A program made the position numbers and the translations under genes. Positions 1 to 8,100 of a stretch of 47,043 nucleotides of DNA are shown here, one piece after another (position 1 is the first letter of the stretch; every line of letters starts with the position of its first letter). Below the pieces are notes generated by a model, which saw only the letters and a list, made by a program, of their open reading frames with translations, was not told the DNA's origin and did no database searches. Source of the stretch: Mycobacterium helveticum. Its GTDB lineage: Bacteria; Actinomycetota; Actinomycetes; Mycobacteriales; Mycobacteriaceae. The stretch is taken from positions 1 to 47,043 of the forward strand of contig NZ_VMQU01000025.1 of NCBI RefSeq assembly GCF_007714205.1, read 5' to 3'.

Positions 1-786
1 CCCCCGCCCCTCTCCGGCGCCGCCGCGCCGGTGTTGGCGCTGACCGGCGAGCGCACCATCCCCGGCCTGGACATCGAGAACTACTGGTTCCGCCGCCACC
101 AGGTGGTCTACCGGCGGTTGGCCCCGCTCTGCGCCGGCCGCGAGGTGCTCGAGGCCGGCTGCGGCGAGGGGTACGGCGCCGACCTGATCGCCGGCGTCGC
201 CCGCCGGGTCGTGGCGGTCGACTACGACGAAGCCGCGGTGGCCCACGTCCGCGGCCGCTACCCCCGCGTGGAGGTCATGCAGGCCAACCTGGCCCGGCTG
301 CCGCTGCCCGACGCGTCGCTGGACGTCGTGGTCAACTTCCAGGTCATCGAGCACCTCTGGGACCAGGGCCAGTTCGTGGCCGAGTGCGCCCGGGTGCTGC
401 GCCCGTCGGGGCTGCTGATGATGTCCACGCCCAACCGGATCACGTTCTCCCCGGGCCGCGACACCCCGGTCAACCCGTTCCACACCCGTGAGCTCAACGC
501 CGCCGAGCTGACCGAACTGCTGGTCACCGGCGGTTTCGCCGAACCGTCGATCAGCGGCCTGTTCCACGGCCCGCGGCTGCGCGAGATGGACGCCCGCCAC
601 GGCGGCTCGATCATCGACGCGCAGATCGCCAGGGCAATGGCCGCCGACCCCGGAGCGCCGTGGCCACCGCGGCTGGCGGCCGACGTCGCCGCGGTCACCA
701 CCGACGACTTCGAGCTGGTCGAAGCCGGGGACGGCCGCGACATCGACGACAGCCTGGACCTCGTCGCGATCGCGGTGCGGCCATGA
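1..786 (+). CDS. SAM-dependent sugar O-methyltransferase of the MGLP cluster, 5' end outside window
   Basis: Class I SAM methyltransferase. The SAM-binding loop LEAGCGEGYG is followed by an acidic strand end (VAVDYDE) and a motif around VVNFQVIEHLW. The frame is open to the first base of the window, and I recall the M. tuberculosis homolog Rv3030 carrying about 20 more N-terminal residues, so the gene is given as partial; a GTG at 31 is the fallback start. The stop overlaps the next start as ATGA (783-786), indicating translational coupling with the GH57 gene. Rv3030, Rv3031 and Rv3032 are linked in the literature to methylglucose lipopolysaccharide synthesis, so this enzyme probably methylates glucose units of the cytosolic polysaccharide. 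The family is clear; the exact methylated position is not visible from sequence. Confidence 0.85.
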   Translation, partial: PPPLSGAAAPVLALTGERTIPGLDIENYWFRRHQVVYRRLAPLCAGREVLEAGCGEGYGADLIAGVARRVVAVDYDEAAVAHVRGRYPRVEVMQANLARLPLPDASLDVVVNFQVIEHLWDQGQFVAECARVLRPSGLLMMSTPNRITFSPGRDTPVNPFHTRELNAAELTELLVTGGFAEPSISGLFHGPRLREMDARHGGSIIDAQIARAMAADPGAPWPPRLAADVAAVTTDDFELVEAGDGRDIDDSLDLVAIAVRP

Positions 787-2396
787 GTTCGGCCGCCCGC
801 CCCGTGCCGGGCCTGTTCACCCTGGTGCTGCACACGCACCTGCCGTGGCTGGCCCACCACGGCCGCTGGCCGGTGGGCGAGGAATGGCTCTACCAGTCGT
901 GGGCGGCGTCCTACCTCCCGCTGCTGCGGGTGCTGCGCACGCTGGCCGGCGAGGACCGCCGCGGCTTGCTGACGCTGGGCGTCACCCCGGTGGTCAACGC
1001 CCAGCTGGACGACCCGTACTGCCTCGACGGCATGCATCACTGGCTGGCCAACTGGCGGCTGCGGGCCACTGAAGCCACCGCAGCGGCCGCAGCGGCCGCC
1101 GGCGCGCGCTCCGCGCCCCGGTCGAAGTCGGGCGAATACCCGGCATGCTCGCCGGAATCCCTGCGCGCATTGGGAATTCGCGAGTGCGCCGAGGCGGACC
1201 GGGCGCTCGACGAGTTCGCCACGCTGTGGCGGCACGGCGGCAGCCCGCTGTTGCGCGGCCTGATCGACGCGGGCACGGTGGAGTTGCTCGGCGGCCCGCT
1301 GGCCCACCCCTTCCAGCCGCTGCTGACCCCGCGGCTGCGGGAGTTCGCGCTGCGCGAGGGCCTGGCCGACGCCCGGGCACGCCTGGGGTCGCGACACGGG
1401 CAGGGCCCGACCGGCATCTGGGCGCCCGAATGCGCCTACGCCCCGGGCCTGGAAGCCGACTACGCCGCCGCCGGTGTCACCCACTTCATGGTCGACGGCC
1501 CCTCGCTGCACGGCGACACCGCGCTGGGCCGGCCCGTCGGCGGGTCCGACGTGGTGGCGTTCGGTCGCGACCTGCAGGTCAGCTACCGGGTGTGGTCGCC
1601 GAAGTCCGGCTACCCCGGCCACGCCGCCTACCGCGACTTCCACACCTACGACCACCTGACCGGGCTCAAGCCGGCCCGGGTGACCGGCCGCAACGTGGAT
1701 TCGGAGGCCAAGGCCCCCTACGACCCCGAGCGCGCCGACCGCGCGATCGACGTCCACGTCGCCGACTTCGTCGAGGTGGTCCGCAACCGGCTGGCCGCGG
1801 AATCCGAGCGCATCGGGCGGCCGGCGCACGTCGTGGCGGCGTTCGACACCGAGCTGTTCGGCCACTGGTGGTACGAGGGCCCGACCTGGCTGGCGCGGGT
1901 GTTGCGGGCCCTGCCCGCCGCCGGGGTGCGGGTGGGCACCCTGCGCGACGCGCTCACCGACGGGTTCGTCGGCGACCCGGTCGACCTGCCGGCCAGCTCC
2001 TGGGGTTCGGGCAAGGACTGGCAGGTGTGGGCCGGGGCGCAGGTGGCCGACCTGGTCCGGCTCAACACCGAGGTGGTCGACACCGCGCTGACCACCGTCG
2101 ACAAGGCGTTGTCGCAGACGGCAACGCTGGACGGCCCGGTCGCCCGCGACCGCGTCGCCGACCAGATCCTGCGCGAGACCCTGCTCACCGTCTCCAGCGA
2201 CTGGCCGTTCATGGTGAGCAAGGACTCGGCGGCCGACTACGCGCGTTACCGCGCTCACCTGCACGCGCACGCCGCCCGGGAGATCGCGGGCGCGCTGGCG
2301 TCGGGCCGGCGCGACACCGCCGAGCGGCTCGCCGACGGGTGGAACCGCGCCGACGGGCTGTTCGGGGCCCTGGACGCACGGAGGCTGCCCCGGTGA
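783..2396 (+). CDS. GH57 family alpha-glucan branching-type enzyme (Rv3031-like)
   Basis: 537-residue glycoside hydrolase family 57 protein. Family motifs are visible in order: HTHLPW near residue 18, the nucleophile motif GIWAPECAY near residue 212 (Glu in PEC), and the acid/base motif FDTELFGHWW near residue 353. The C-terminal third is helical, as in GH57 branching enzymes (DUF1957 type). The ATG at 783 overlaps the upstream stop by four bases. It sits between an MGLP methyltransferase and a GT4 enzyme, so it most likely branches or trims the alpha-1,4-glucan backbone of MGLP or a related glucan in the cytosol. Family assignment is strong; the branching rather than amylase role is inferred from homologs. 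Confidence 0.88.
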   Translation: MSSAARPVPGLFTLVLHTHLPWLAHHGRWPVGEEWLYQSWAASYLPLLRVLRTLAGEDRRGLLTLGVTPVVNAQLDDPYCLDGMHHWLANWRLRATEATAAAAAAAGARSAPRSKSGEYPACSPESLRALGIRECAEADRALDEFATLWRHGGSPLLRGLIDAGTVELLGGPLAHPFQPLLTPRLREFALREGLADARARLGSRHGQGPTGIWAPECAYAPGLEADYAAAGVTHFMVDGPSLHGDTALGRPVGGSDVVAFGRDLQVSYRVWSPKSGYPGHAAYRDFHTYDHLTGLKPARVTGRNVDSEAKAPYDPERADRAIDVHVADFVEVVRNRLAAESERIGRPAHVVAAFDTELFGHWWYEGPTWLARVLRALPAAGVRVGTLRDALTDGFVGDPVDLPASSWGSGKDWQVWAGAQVADLVRLNTEVVDTALTTVDKALSQTATLDGPVARDRVADQILRETLLTVSSDWPFMVSKDSAADYARYRAHLHAHAAREIAGALASGRRDTAERLADGWNRADGLFGALDARRLPR

Positions 2397-2487
2397 CTTT
2401 CGCCCCCTCCCGCGAGCGTGCGTGTCGGTACGACGACACGCCGGCGCGGACGGCATTATGCGCACGCTCGCCGCAACCGGGTGGCGC

Positions 2488-3732
2488 GTGAAGATCCTGA
2501 TGGTGTCGTGGGAGTACCCGCCGGTGGTGGTCGGCGGCCTCGGCCGGCACGTGCACCACCTGTCGACCGCGCTGGCCGAAGCCGGTCACGACGTCGTGGT
2601 CCTGTGCCGCCGCCCCTCGGGCACCGACCCCAGCACGCATCCGACGTCCGACGAGATCGACGAGGGCGTCCGCGTGGTCGCGGCCGCGCAGGACCCGCAC
2701 GAATTCGGCTTCGACACCGACATGATGGCCTGGACCCTGGCGATGGGCCACGCGATGGTGCGGGCCGGGCTGGTCATCAGACGGCACGGCACCGACCGGC
2801 CGTGGCGCCCCGACGTCGTGCACGCACACGACTGGCTGGTCGCCCATCCGGCCATCGCGCTGGCCCAGTTCTACGACGTGCCAATGGTTTCCACGATTCA
2901 CGCCACCGAGGCCGGGCGGCATTCCGGCTGGGTGTCCGGGGCGATCAGCCGGCAGGTGCACGCGATCGAGTCGTGGCTGGTGCGCGAATCCGACTCGCTG
3001 ATCACGTGTTCGGGGTCGATGGGCGAGGAGATCACCGAGCTGTTCGGCCCCGGCCTGGCCGGCATCACCGTGATCCGCAACGGCATCGACGTGACGTGCT
3101 GGCCGTTCGCGCCCCGCCGGCCGCGTACCGGGCCTGCCGAACTGCTCTACCTGGGCCGCCTGGAATACGAGAAGGGCGTGCACGACATCATCGCCGCCCT
3201 GCCGCGGATCAGGCGCACCCATCCCGGCACCACCCTGACCGTCGCCGGGACCGGAACCCAGCGGGATTGGCTCGTCGAGCAGGCCCGAAAGCACCGGGTG
3301 CTCAAGGCGACCCGGTTCGTCGGGCACCTCGGCCACGCCGAACTGCTGGCGGTCCTGCACCGGGCCGACGCCGCGGTGCTGCCCAGCCACTACGAGCCGT
3401 TCGGGATCGTCGCCCTGGAGGCCGCCGCGGCCGGCACCCCGCTGGTGACCTCGAACATCGGGGGGCTGGGCGAGGCCGTGATCAACGGCAGGACCGGGGT
3501 GTCGTGCCCGCCCCGCGACGTGGCGGGTCTGGCGTCGGCGGTGCGCGCCGTGCTCGACGATCCGGGCGCCGCGCAGCGGCGCGCCCGCGCCGCCCGCGAG
3601 CGGCTCACCGCGGACTTCTCCTGGCAGACGGTGGCCGAGGAGACCGCGCAGGTGTATCTGGCGGCCAAGCGCGGCGAGCGGCAGCCGCGGCCCCGGCTGC
3701 CCATCGTCGAGCACGCCCTGCCGGATCGTTAG
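2488..3732 (+). CDS. GT4 alpha-1,4-glucosyltransferase (Rv3032-like)
   Basis: GT-B fold glycosyltransferase of family GT4 (glycogen synthase-like). The N-terminal Rossmann half begins KILMVSWEYPP with the GGLGRHVH donor/acceptor loop. The C-terminal half contains YEPFGIVALEAAAAGTP near residue 300, the E-x7-E element that holds the nucleotide sugar. The GTG at 2488 is chosen because translation from it matches the family N-terminus and gives 414 residues, the length I recall for Rv3032; upstream in-frame starts would add an arginine-rich extension. Rv3032 elongates the glucan of MGLP and contributes to glycogen/capsular glucan. The 91-bp gap after the GH57 gene suggests either the same operon or a weak internal promoter. 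Confidence 0.88.
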   Translation: MKILMVSWEYPPVVVGGLGRHVHHLSTALAEAGHDVVVLCRRPSGTDPSTHPTSDEIDEGVRVVAAAQDPHEFGFDTDMMAWTLAMGHAMVRAGLVIRRHGTDRPWRPDVVHAHDWLVAHPAIALAQFYDVPMVSTIHATEAGRHSGWVSGAISRQVHAIESWLVRESDSLITCSGSMGEEITELFGPGLAGITVIRNGIDVTCWPFAPRRPRTGPAELLYLGRLEYEKGVHDIIAALPRIRRTHPGTTLTVAGTGTQRDWLVEQARKHRVLKATRFVGHLGHAELLAVLHRADAAVLPSHYEPFGIVALEAAAAGTPLVTSNIGGLGEAVINGRTGVSCPPRDVAGLASAVRAVLDDPGAAQRRARAARERLTADFSWQTVAEETAQVYLAAKRGERQPRPRLPIVEHALPDR

Positions 3733-3745
3733 CTACCTTCGAGGG

Positions 3746-5116
3746 ATGGCTCTGGAATTTTCGCACGTGGTCGATGCGCCCCGCGCCGACGTCTTCGCCT
3801 GGTACGCCAGGCCGGGGGCCTTCGAACGACTCTCGCCGCCGTGGCAGCCGATGCGGCTCGTCACCGAGGCCGCGTCGCTGCGGGACGGGCGCGCCGAGCT
3901 CGCGCTGCCCGGCGGGCTGCGCTGGGTCGCCGTGCACCAACCCGACGGTTATGACCCCCCGCGGCGTTTCGTCGACACCATCGGCGGCGACGGGCTGGCC
4001 TCGCTGCCGGCGCGGGTCGCCGTGCGGTGGCGGCACATCCATGAATTCGAAGAGGTGCACGATTCCGAGGACCTGGGCGAGCGGACCCGTGTGATCGACC
4101 GGGTCGAGACGCCGGTGCCCGGGGCGGCGCTGCGCGAGATGTTCGCCTACCGGTACCGCCAGTTGGCCGACGACCTGGCCGCCCACCGGCTGGCGGCCGA
4201 GCACGGACTGACACCGCGGACCGTCGCCGTCACCGGGTCCTCGGGGCTGGTCGGTTCGGCATTGACGGCCTTCCTGAGCACCGGCGGCCATCGCGTCGTG
4301 CGGCTGGTGCGCGGCGCCCCGCGGTCCGGCGACGAGCGGCGGTGGGACCCCGAGGACCCCGACCCCGGACTGCTCGCCGGGGTCGACGCGGTGATCCACC
4401 TGGCCGGTGCCTCGATCGCGGGCCGCTTCACCGACGGCCACCGGCGCGCGATCCGCGACAGCCGGATCGATCCCACCCGCCGGTTGGCCGAACTGGCGGG
4501 CCGCACCGACCCCGCGCCCGCGACGTTCGTCTCCGCGTCGGCGATCGGGTTCTACGGGTACGACCGCGGTGACGAGGTCCTCACCGAGGACAGCGCCCGC
4601 GGGGACGGGTTCCTGGCCGACGTCGTGGCCGACTGGGAGGACGCCACCGCGCCGGCGCAACGGGCCGGGCTGCGGGTGGTGCGGGTGCGCACCGGCATCG
4701 TGCAATCCCCGCGCGGCGGCACCCTGCGACTGATGCGTCCGCTGTTCAGCGCCGGGCTGGGTGGGCGGCTGGGCAGCGGCCGACAATGGCTGTCCTGGAT
4801 CGGCATCGACGACCTGGTCGACGTGTACCACCGCGCGCTGTGGGACACGACGCTGGCCGGGCCGGTGAATGCCGTTGCGCCACAACCGGTTCGTAATGAC
4901 GAGTACACCCACACCCTGGCCCGTGTGCTGCATCGTCCCGCGCTGCTGCCGGTCCCGGCGCTGGGCCCGCGGCTGCTGCTCGGCACGCAGGGCGCCCGCG
5001 AACTCGCGTGCGCCAGCCAGCGCGTGCTACCCGGCAAACTCGACGCGGCCGGACACCGGTTCCGCCGGCCGGGCCTCGAACAGGCCCTGCGTCACCTGCT
5101 GGGGCGCACCGGCTGA
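3746..5116 (+). CDS. TIGR01777 family SRPBCC + NAD-dependent epimerase fusion protein
   Basis: 456-residue two-domain protein. Residues 1-140 look like a SRPBCC/polyketide-cyclase domain (FSHVVDAPRADVFAWYARPG). From about residue 160 there is a short-chain dehydrogenase/epimerase Rossmann fold starting VAVTGSSGLVGSAL, ending in a DUF1731-type tail. The fusion is common in actinobacteria. ATG 3746 has GAGGG directly against it, which is poor spacing, but the N-terminus fits the family. Function is unknown; YfcH-like epimerases probably act on nucleotide sugars. It follows the MGLP glycosyltransferase by 13 bases, so co-transcription is likely. In M. tuberculosis I do not recall this gene at this position, so it marks the beginning of the divergence from that gene order. 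Confidence 0.8.
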   Translation: MALEFSHVVDAPRADVFAWYARPGAFERLSPPWQPMRLVTEAASLRDGRAELALPGGLRWVAVHQPDGYDPPRRFVDTIGGDGLASLPARVAVRWRHIHEFEEVHDSEDLGERTRVIDRVETPVPGAALREMFAYRYRQLADDLAAHRLAAEHGLTPRTVAVTGSSGLVGSALTAFLSTGGHRVVRLVRGAPRSGDERRWDPEDPDPGLLAGVDAVIHLAGASIAGRFTDGHRRAIRDSRIDPTRRLAELAGRTDPAPATFVSASAIGFYGYDRGDEVLTEDSARGDGFLADVVADWEDATAPAQRAGLRVVRVRTGIVQSPRGGTLRLMRPLFSAGLGGRLGSGRQWLSWIGIDDLVDVYHRALWDTTLAGPVNAVAPQPVRNDEYTHTLARVLHRPALLPVPALGPRLLLGTQGARELACASQRVLPGKLDAAGHRFRRPGLEQALRHLLGRTG

Positions 5117-5127
5117 GCCGCCGGGGG

Positions 5128-6516
5128 TCAGGCGGTGCCGTTGATGCCGGCGGAAAATGAATCGACCGCCGCTCCGACGCTGCCGTTCCAGGGTTCGAAC
5201 CCGGCCTGGATGCTGGTCAGATACCACGAGTTGTTCACCGACGGCTCGACAGTTTCCGTGTGGTCGATGAAACCCAACACGCTCATGTCGTTCCACGAGT
5301 TGATCGGTGTGTCCGCGACGTAGGAGACCACCTGGTTCTGGCCGTTGGAGCCCTCCCACACCGCGAACTGCTTTCCGTCGACCGTGGCTGTTCCCACGTC
5401 GGAGCCGACCGGCTGGATAGGGCCGACGTGGTTGAACCAGATCATGATCTCCTGCTGGTTTACCGTAGATGTGTTCGGCGTGGGATTCAGCCAGATGTCG
5501 TAGGAGGCATCGTAGGTACCGCTGCTGGGGTAGGTGTAGCTGATGCTGCTGGTCGCGGTCTGGATTTGGCTCAGCTGGTCCGGCAGGGGGCTGTTGGGCG
5601 AGATGGTCCCGTAGGCCCCGCCCAGATAGACCGACGGGTAGGCCAGCGGCGCGCCGTCGGTGGGAGCCGAACCGGTCTCGGTGGTGATCGTGAATCCGGT
5701 GGAGCTGACGGTGATCGTCTGCTGCCCCGAACCGATGTTGTACGCGTTGTTCTGCACCACATAGGCGTTCTGGATGGTGGTCGTCCCGTACTGATCGGAG
5801 ATCACCGTCACACCCCCGGTCCCGCCGCCGCCCGTCCCGCCCCCGCTCGACAGCGGGGCGCCGGTCTGCCCGTCGCTGCCCGCATGGCCGAGCAGTCCGG
5901 GATGCCCGCCGACGCCGCCCGAGCCGGGATTTCCGCCGTTGACGTTCGCGACTGCCGGCCCGCCGTTACCGCCGTTGCCGCCGTTGCCGATCAGCAGGCC
6001 GCCGTTACCACCGGCCCCGCCCGCCGCACCGGGCCCGCCGGTGCCGCCGTTGCCGCCGTTGCCGAACAACCAGCCACCCGATCCGCCGGCCTGCCCCGGG
6101 CCTGCCGCGCTGTCGGCACCGTTGGCGCCGTTGCCGAACAACGGCCGCCCGGTCAGATCCTTCACCGGGGAGAACCACGGCACCCCGGCGATCGCGTTCT
6201 CCAGCGTCCCCAGAGTGGAGGTGTTGGCCGCCTCGGCGGCCCCGTACGCGCCCCGGACCCCGTGCAGCGCCGCCACGAACCGGTCGTGAAACACCGCTGC
6301 CCGGGTGCCGAGAGCCTGGAACTGTCGGGCGTGGGCGGAAAACACCGCTGCGATCGCCCCCGACACCTCATCGTCGGCGGCGGCCGCCACCGAGGTGGTC
6401 GAGACCTCCGCGACGCGGTACGCCGAACGCAGAGCGGAGCCGATGCCCGCCACCTGCGGCACTGCCGTCGCCACCGACTCCGGGTCAACTACGGTGAAGG
6501 TCACACCGCAGGACAT
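5128..6516 (-). CDS. PE/PGRS-like protein fused to a GH12 cellulase-like domain
   Basis: 462 residues. Residues 1-100 form a PE-type helical domain (VDPESVATAVPQVAGIGSAL). Residues 125-235 are glycine rich with GGNGG/GGTGG repeats typical of PGRS. The C-terminal 220 residues resemble glycoside hydrolase family 12: both catalytic glutamates appear conserved, the nucleophile in QQEIMIWFNH near residue 356 and the acid/base in QAGFEPWNG near residue 441. ATG 6516 is the start giving a PE N-terminus; the longer in-frame extension is arginine rich and rejected. PE proteins are normally exported by type VII secretion (ESX-5 for PGRS), so this is predicted to be a surface or secreted endoglucanase-like enzyme. 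The GH12 part is less GC-rich than its neighbours. Substrate not determined. Confidence 0.85.
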   Translation of the reverse strand: MSCGVTFTVVDPESVATAVPQVAGIGSALRSAYRVAEVSTTSVAAAADDEVSGAIAAVFSAHARQFQALGTRAAVFHDRFVAALHGVRGAYGAAEAANTSTLGTLENAIAGVPWFSPVKDLTGRPLFGNGANGADSAAGPGQAGGSGGWLFGNGGNGGTGGPGAAGGAGGNGGLLIGNGGNGGNGGPAVANVNGGNPGSGGVGGHPGLLGHAGSDGQTGAPLSSGGGTGGGGTGGVTVISDQYGTTTIQNAYVVQNNAYNIGSGQQTITVSSTGFTITTETGSAPTDGAPLAYPSVYLGGAYGTISPNSPLPDQLSQIQTATSSISYTYPSSGTYDASYDIWLNPTPNTSTVNQQEIMIWFNHVGPIQPVGSDVGTATVDGKQFAVWEGSNGQNQVVSYVADTPINSWNDMSVLGFIDHTETVEPSVNNSWYLTSIQAGFEPWNGSVGAAVDSFSAGINGTA

Positions 6517-6804
6517 TAGCGGTTCGTCCCGCGAGCTTGAAAGGGTGGGACGGGGGCGTGACCGGCCCGCGAAACACCGGGGCGGGTCCGCAGGCGACAG
6601 CGACCCACGGAGTCGGGTGTCGTTGCGTGACCACATGTTTGAGTCGGACGCCGGCCTCGACCGGGCCGCACGAAAAATCCAGGTTGGCGCCCGCCGGCGA
6701 AGCAGTCGATTTCGAGCGATCACGCTGGTGGCCCCGGGGCGCGGGTCCCGGGTCCCGGGCGTCCCCCACATCGCGGGACAAGACCTCTGGCGTACCACCG
6801 GCTA
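6517..6804. other. Intergenic DNA between divergent PE-GH12 and crtE
   Basis: Non-coding stretch upstream of the crtE operator and of the PE-GH12 gene. Open frames across it are arginine-rich shadows without ribosome binding sites. I see no RNA gene or repeat. It presumably contains the PE-GH12 promoter. Confidence 0.5.
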
Positions 6805-6835
6805 ATTCAGTAGTTTAATGGTTAAGTAACTGAAT
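6805..6835. promoter_or_regulatory. Palindromic MarR-type operator upstream of crtE
   Basis: 31-bp imperfect inverted repeat centred on 6820, with arms ATTCAGT...ACTGAAT outside and TTAA...TTAA inside; 11 of 15 base pairs match. It is an AT-rich island in very GC-rich DNA, about 70 bases before the crtE start. Twenty of 25 bases (6810-6834) are identical to the site at 18326-18350 in front of the MMPL operon. Two MarR genes lie in the cluster, so a MarR dimer is the likely ligand. Confidence 0.72.
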
Positions 6836-6905
6836 GACACGACAGCCGGCCCGGGTCCGAACCACGCCGTCCGCCGTTTGTTTTCTCGTCAAAGGGGTAC
6901 CTCGC

Positions 6906-8087
6906 GTGAATCTGAGCCGTTCGAGCCGGAGGCGCACCGACGTTGGCGCAAAGGCCTCGGTGGAGGCCGCGGGTGCGTCTCGGCGGGCGTACCGCGCCGA
7001 GGCGGGCCCGCATGCACCACCCGACGTCGCGCAGTTGGAGGCCTGGCGGACCGGGCTGCGGCGGGCGGTGCTCGCCGCGGTCACCGAGTTCGTCTCCGAC
7101 CGGTGCGCCGAGGAGCTGGGTGCGTCCGGAGTCGACGTGGCCGGCGAGATCCTGCTGGAGTTCCTCGACGGCGGCAAATGCCTGCGCTCGACGTTCATGT
7201 ACCTGGGCTGGCTGTGCGGCGCACCGCCGAGCGAGGCCGCCCTGTCGGCGACCGGCAGCCTGGAGTTGTTGCACGCGTTCGCGCTGCTCCAAGACGACGT
7301 GATGGACGATTCGGCGTCCCGCCGGGGCCGGCCCGCGGCACACGTCCAGTTCGCCGACTGGCACCGGAGCCGCGCGCTGTCCGGCTCGTCGCGCCGCTTC
7401 GGCGAAGCGGCCGCGGTACTGCTCGGCGACCTGTGTCTGATCTGGGCCGAACAGATGCTGCGGGACTGCGGGCTCGCGGCCGACCAGCTGCAGCGGGCGT
7501 GGCCGCGCTACGACGCCATGCGCAGCGAGCTGGCCGTGGGCCAATTCGCCGATCTGGCAAACGACCTGCGCGACCTGCCCCCGATGGAGTCGGTGCTGGC
7601 CGTGGCCCGGCGCAAGTCGGGCAACTACACGGTGCGCCGCCCGCTGGAGATCGGCGCCGCGATGGCCGGCTGCGACGCGCGGGTGCTGGCCGGGCTGGGC
7701 GACTACGGCTGTGCCGTCGGCGAGGCGTTCCAGCTGCGCGACGACATCCTGGGCGTGTTCGGGGCCCCCACCGTGACGGGCAAACCCAGCGGCGGGGACC
7801 TCCTCGAACGCAAGGCCACCAGCGTCGTGGTCGCCGCCCACCAGCTGGCCGACGCGGCCGCGCGACGGCAGTTCCGGGACCTGATGCACACCGACCGGCT
7901 CGACGCGGCCGCCGTCGAGCGCTGGCGCACTCTGATCCTGTCCACCGGGGCGGTGCAGTGGATCGAGCAGCTGATCGCCGAGCGCGTCGCCGCGGCGCGG
8001 AAAGCCCTGGACCGAAGCGGGATCGGTGGTGCGATCGGGGACGCGCTGGTCGACATGGCCGGCGTGTGCACGCGGCGGGCGGCATGA
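6906..8087 (+). CDS. crtE: Geranylgeranyl diphosphate synthase
   Basis: Trans-isoprenyl diphosphate synthase of 393 residues that makes GGPP from IPP and shorter allylic diphosphates. The first aspartate-rich motif is in LLQDDVMDDS (near residue 128) and the second in FQLRDDILG (near residue 277); the substrate-binding GGKCLRS is also visible. Start is GTG 6906, preceded at nine bases by AAAGGGG. An ATG at 6834 in the same frame lies inside the operator palindrome and is rejected. This is the first gene of the crt operon; a 13-bp gap and a GAGAGG site lead into crtI. Expression is expected to be controlled through the palindrome at 6805-6835. Confidence 0.92.
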   Translation: MNLSRSSRRRTDVGAKASVEAAGASRRAYRAEAGPHAPPDVAQLEAWRTGLRRAVLAAVTEFVSDRCAEELGASGVDVAGEILLEFLDGGKCLRSTFMYLGWLCGAPPSEAALSATGSLELLHAFALLQDDVMDDSASRRGRPAAHVQFADWHRSRALSGSSRRFGEAAAVLLGDLCLIWAEQMLRDCGLAADQLQRAWPRYDAMRSELAVGQFADLANDLRDLPPMESVLAVARRKSGNYTVRRPLEIGAAMAGCDARVLAGLGDYGCAVGEAFQLRDDILGVFGAPTVTGKPSGGDLLERKATSVVVAAHQLADAAARRQFRDLMHTDRLDAAAVERWRTLILSTGAVQWIEQLIAERVAAARKALDRSGIGGAIGDALVDMAGVCTRRAA

Positions 8088-8100
8088 GAGGCTCACGCTG

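Noticed and set aside
258..2465. 735-codon open frame on the minus strand
   Set aside because: Antisense shadow of the GH57 and methyltransferase genes caused by high GC; composition is Arg/Gly/His rich with no domain, while the plus-strand genes have clear motifs.
5101..5140. Hairpin terminator between the epimerase-like gene and PE-GH12
   Set aside because: Complementary GCACCG/CGGTGC segments exist but the inner bases do not pair consistently; too weak in this GC content.
5939..6289. Proline-rich plus-strand frame and tandem repeats at 5900-6130
   Set aside because: This is the reverse of the GGxGG repeats of the PE protein, not a separate gene or CRISPR-like array.
6834..6905. ATG 6834 as crtE start
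   Set aside because: It lies inside the operator palindrome and adds 24 non-family residues; GTG 6906 has a properly spaced AAAGGGG.
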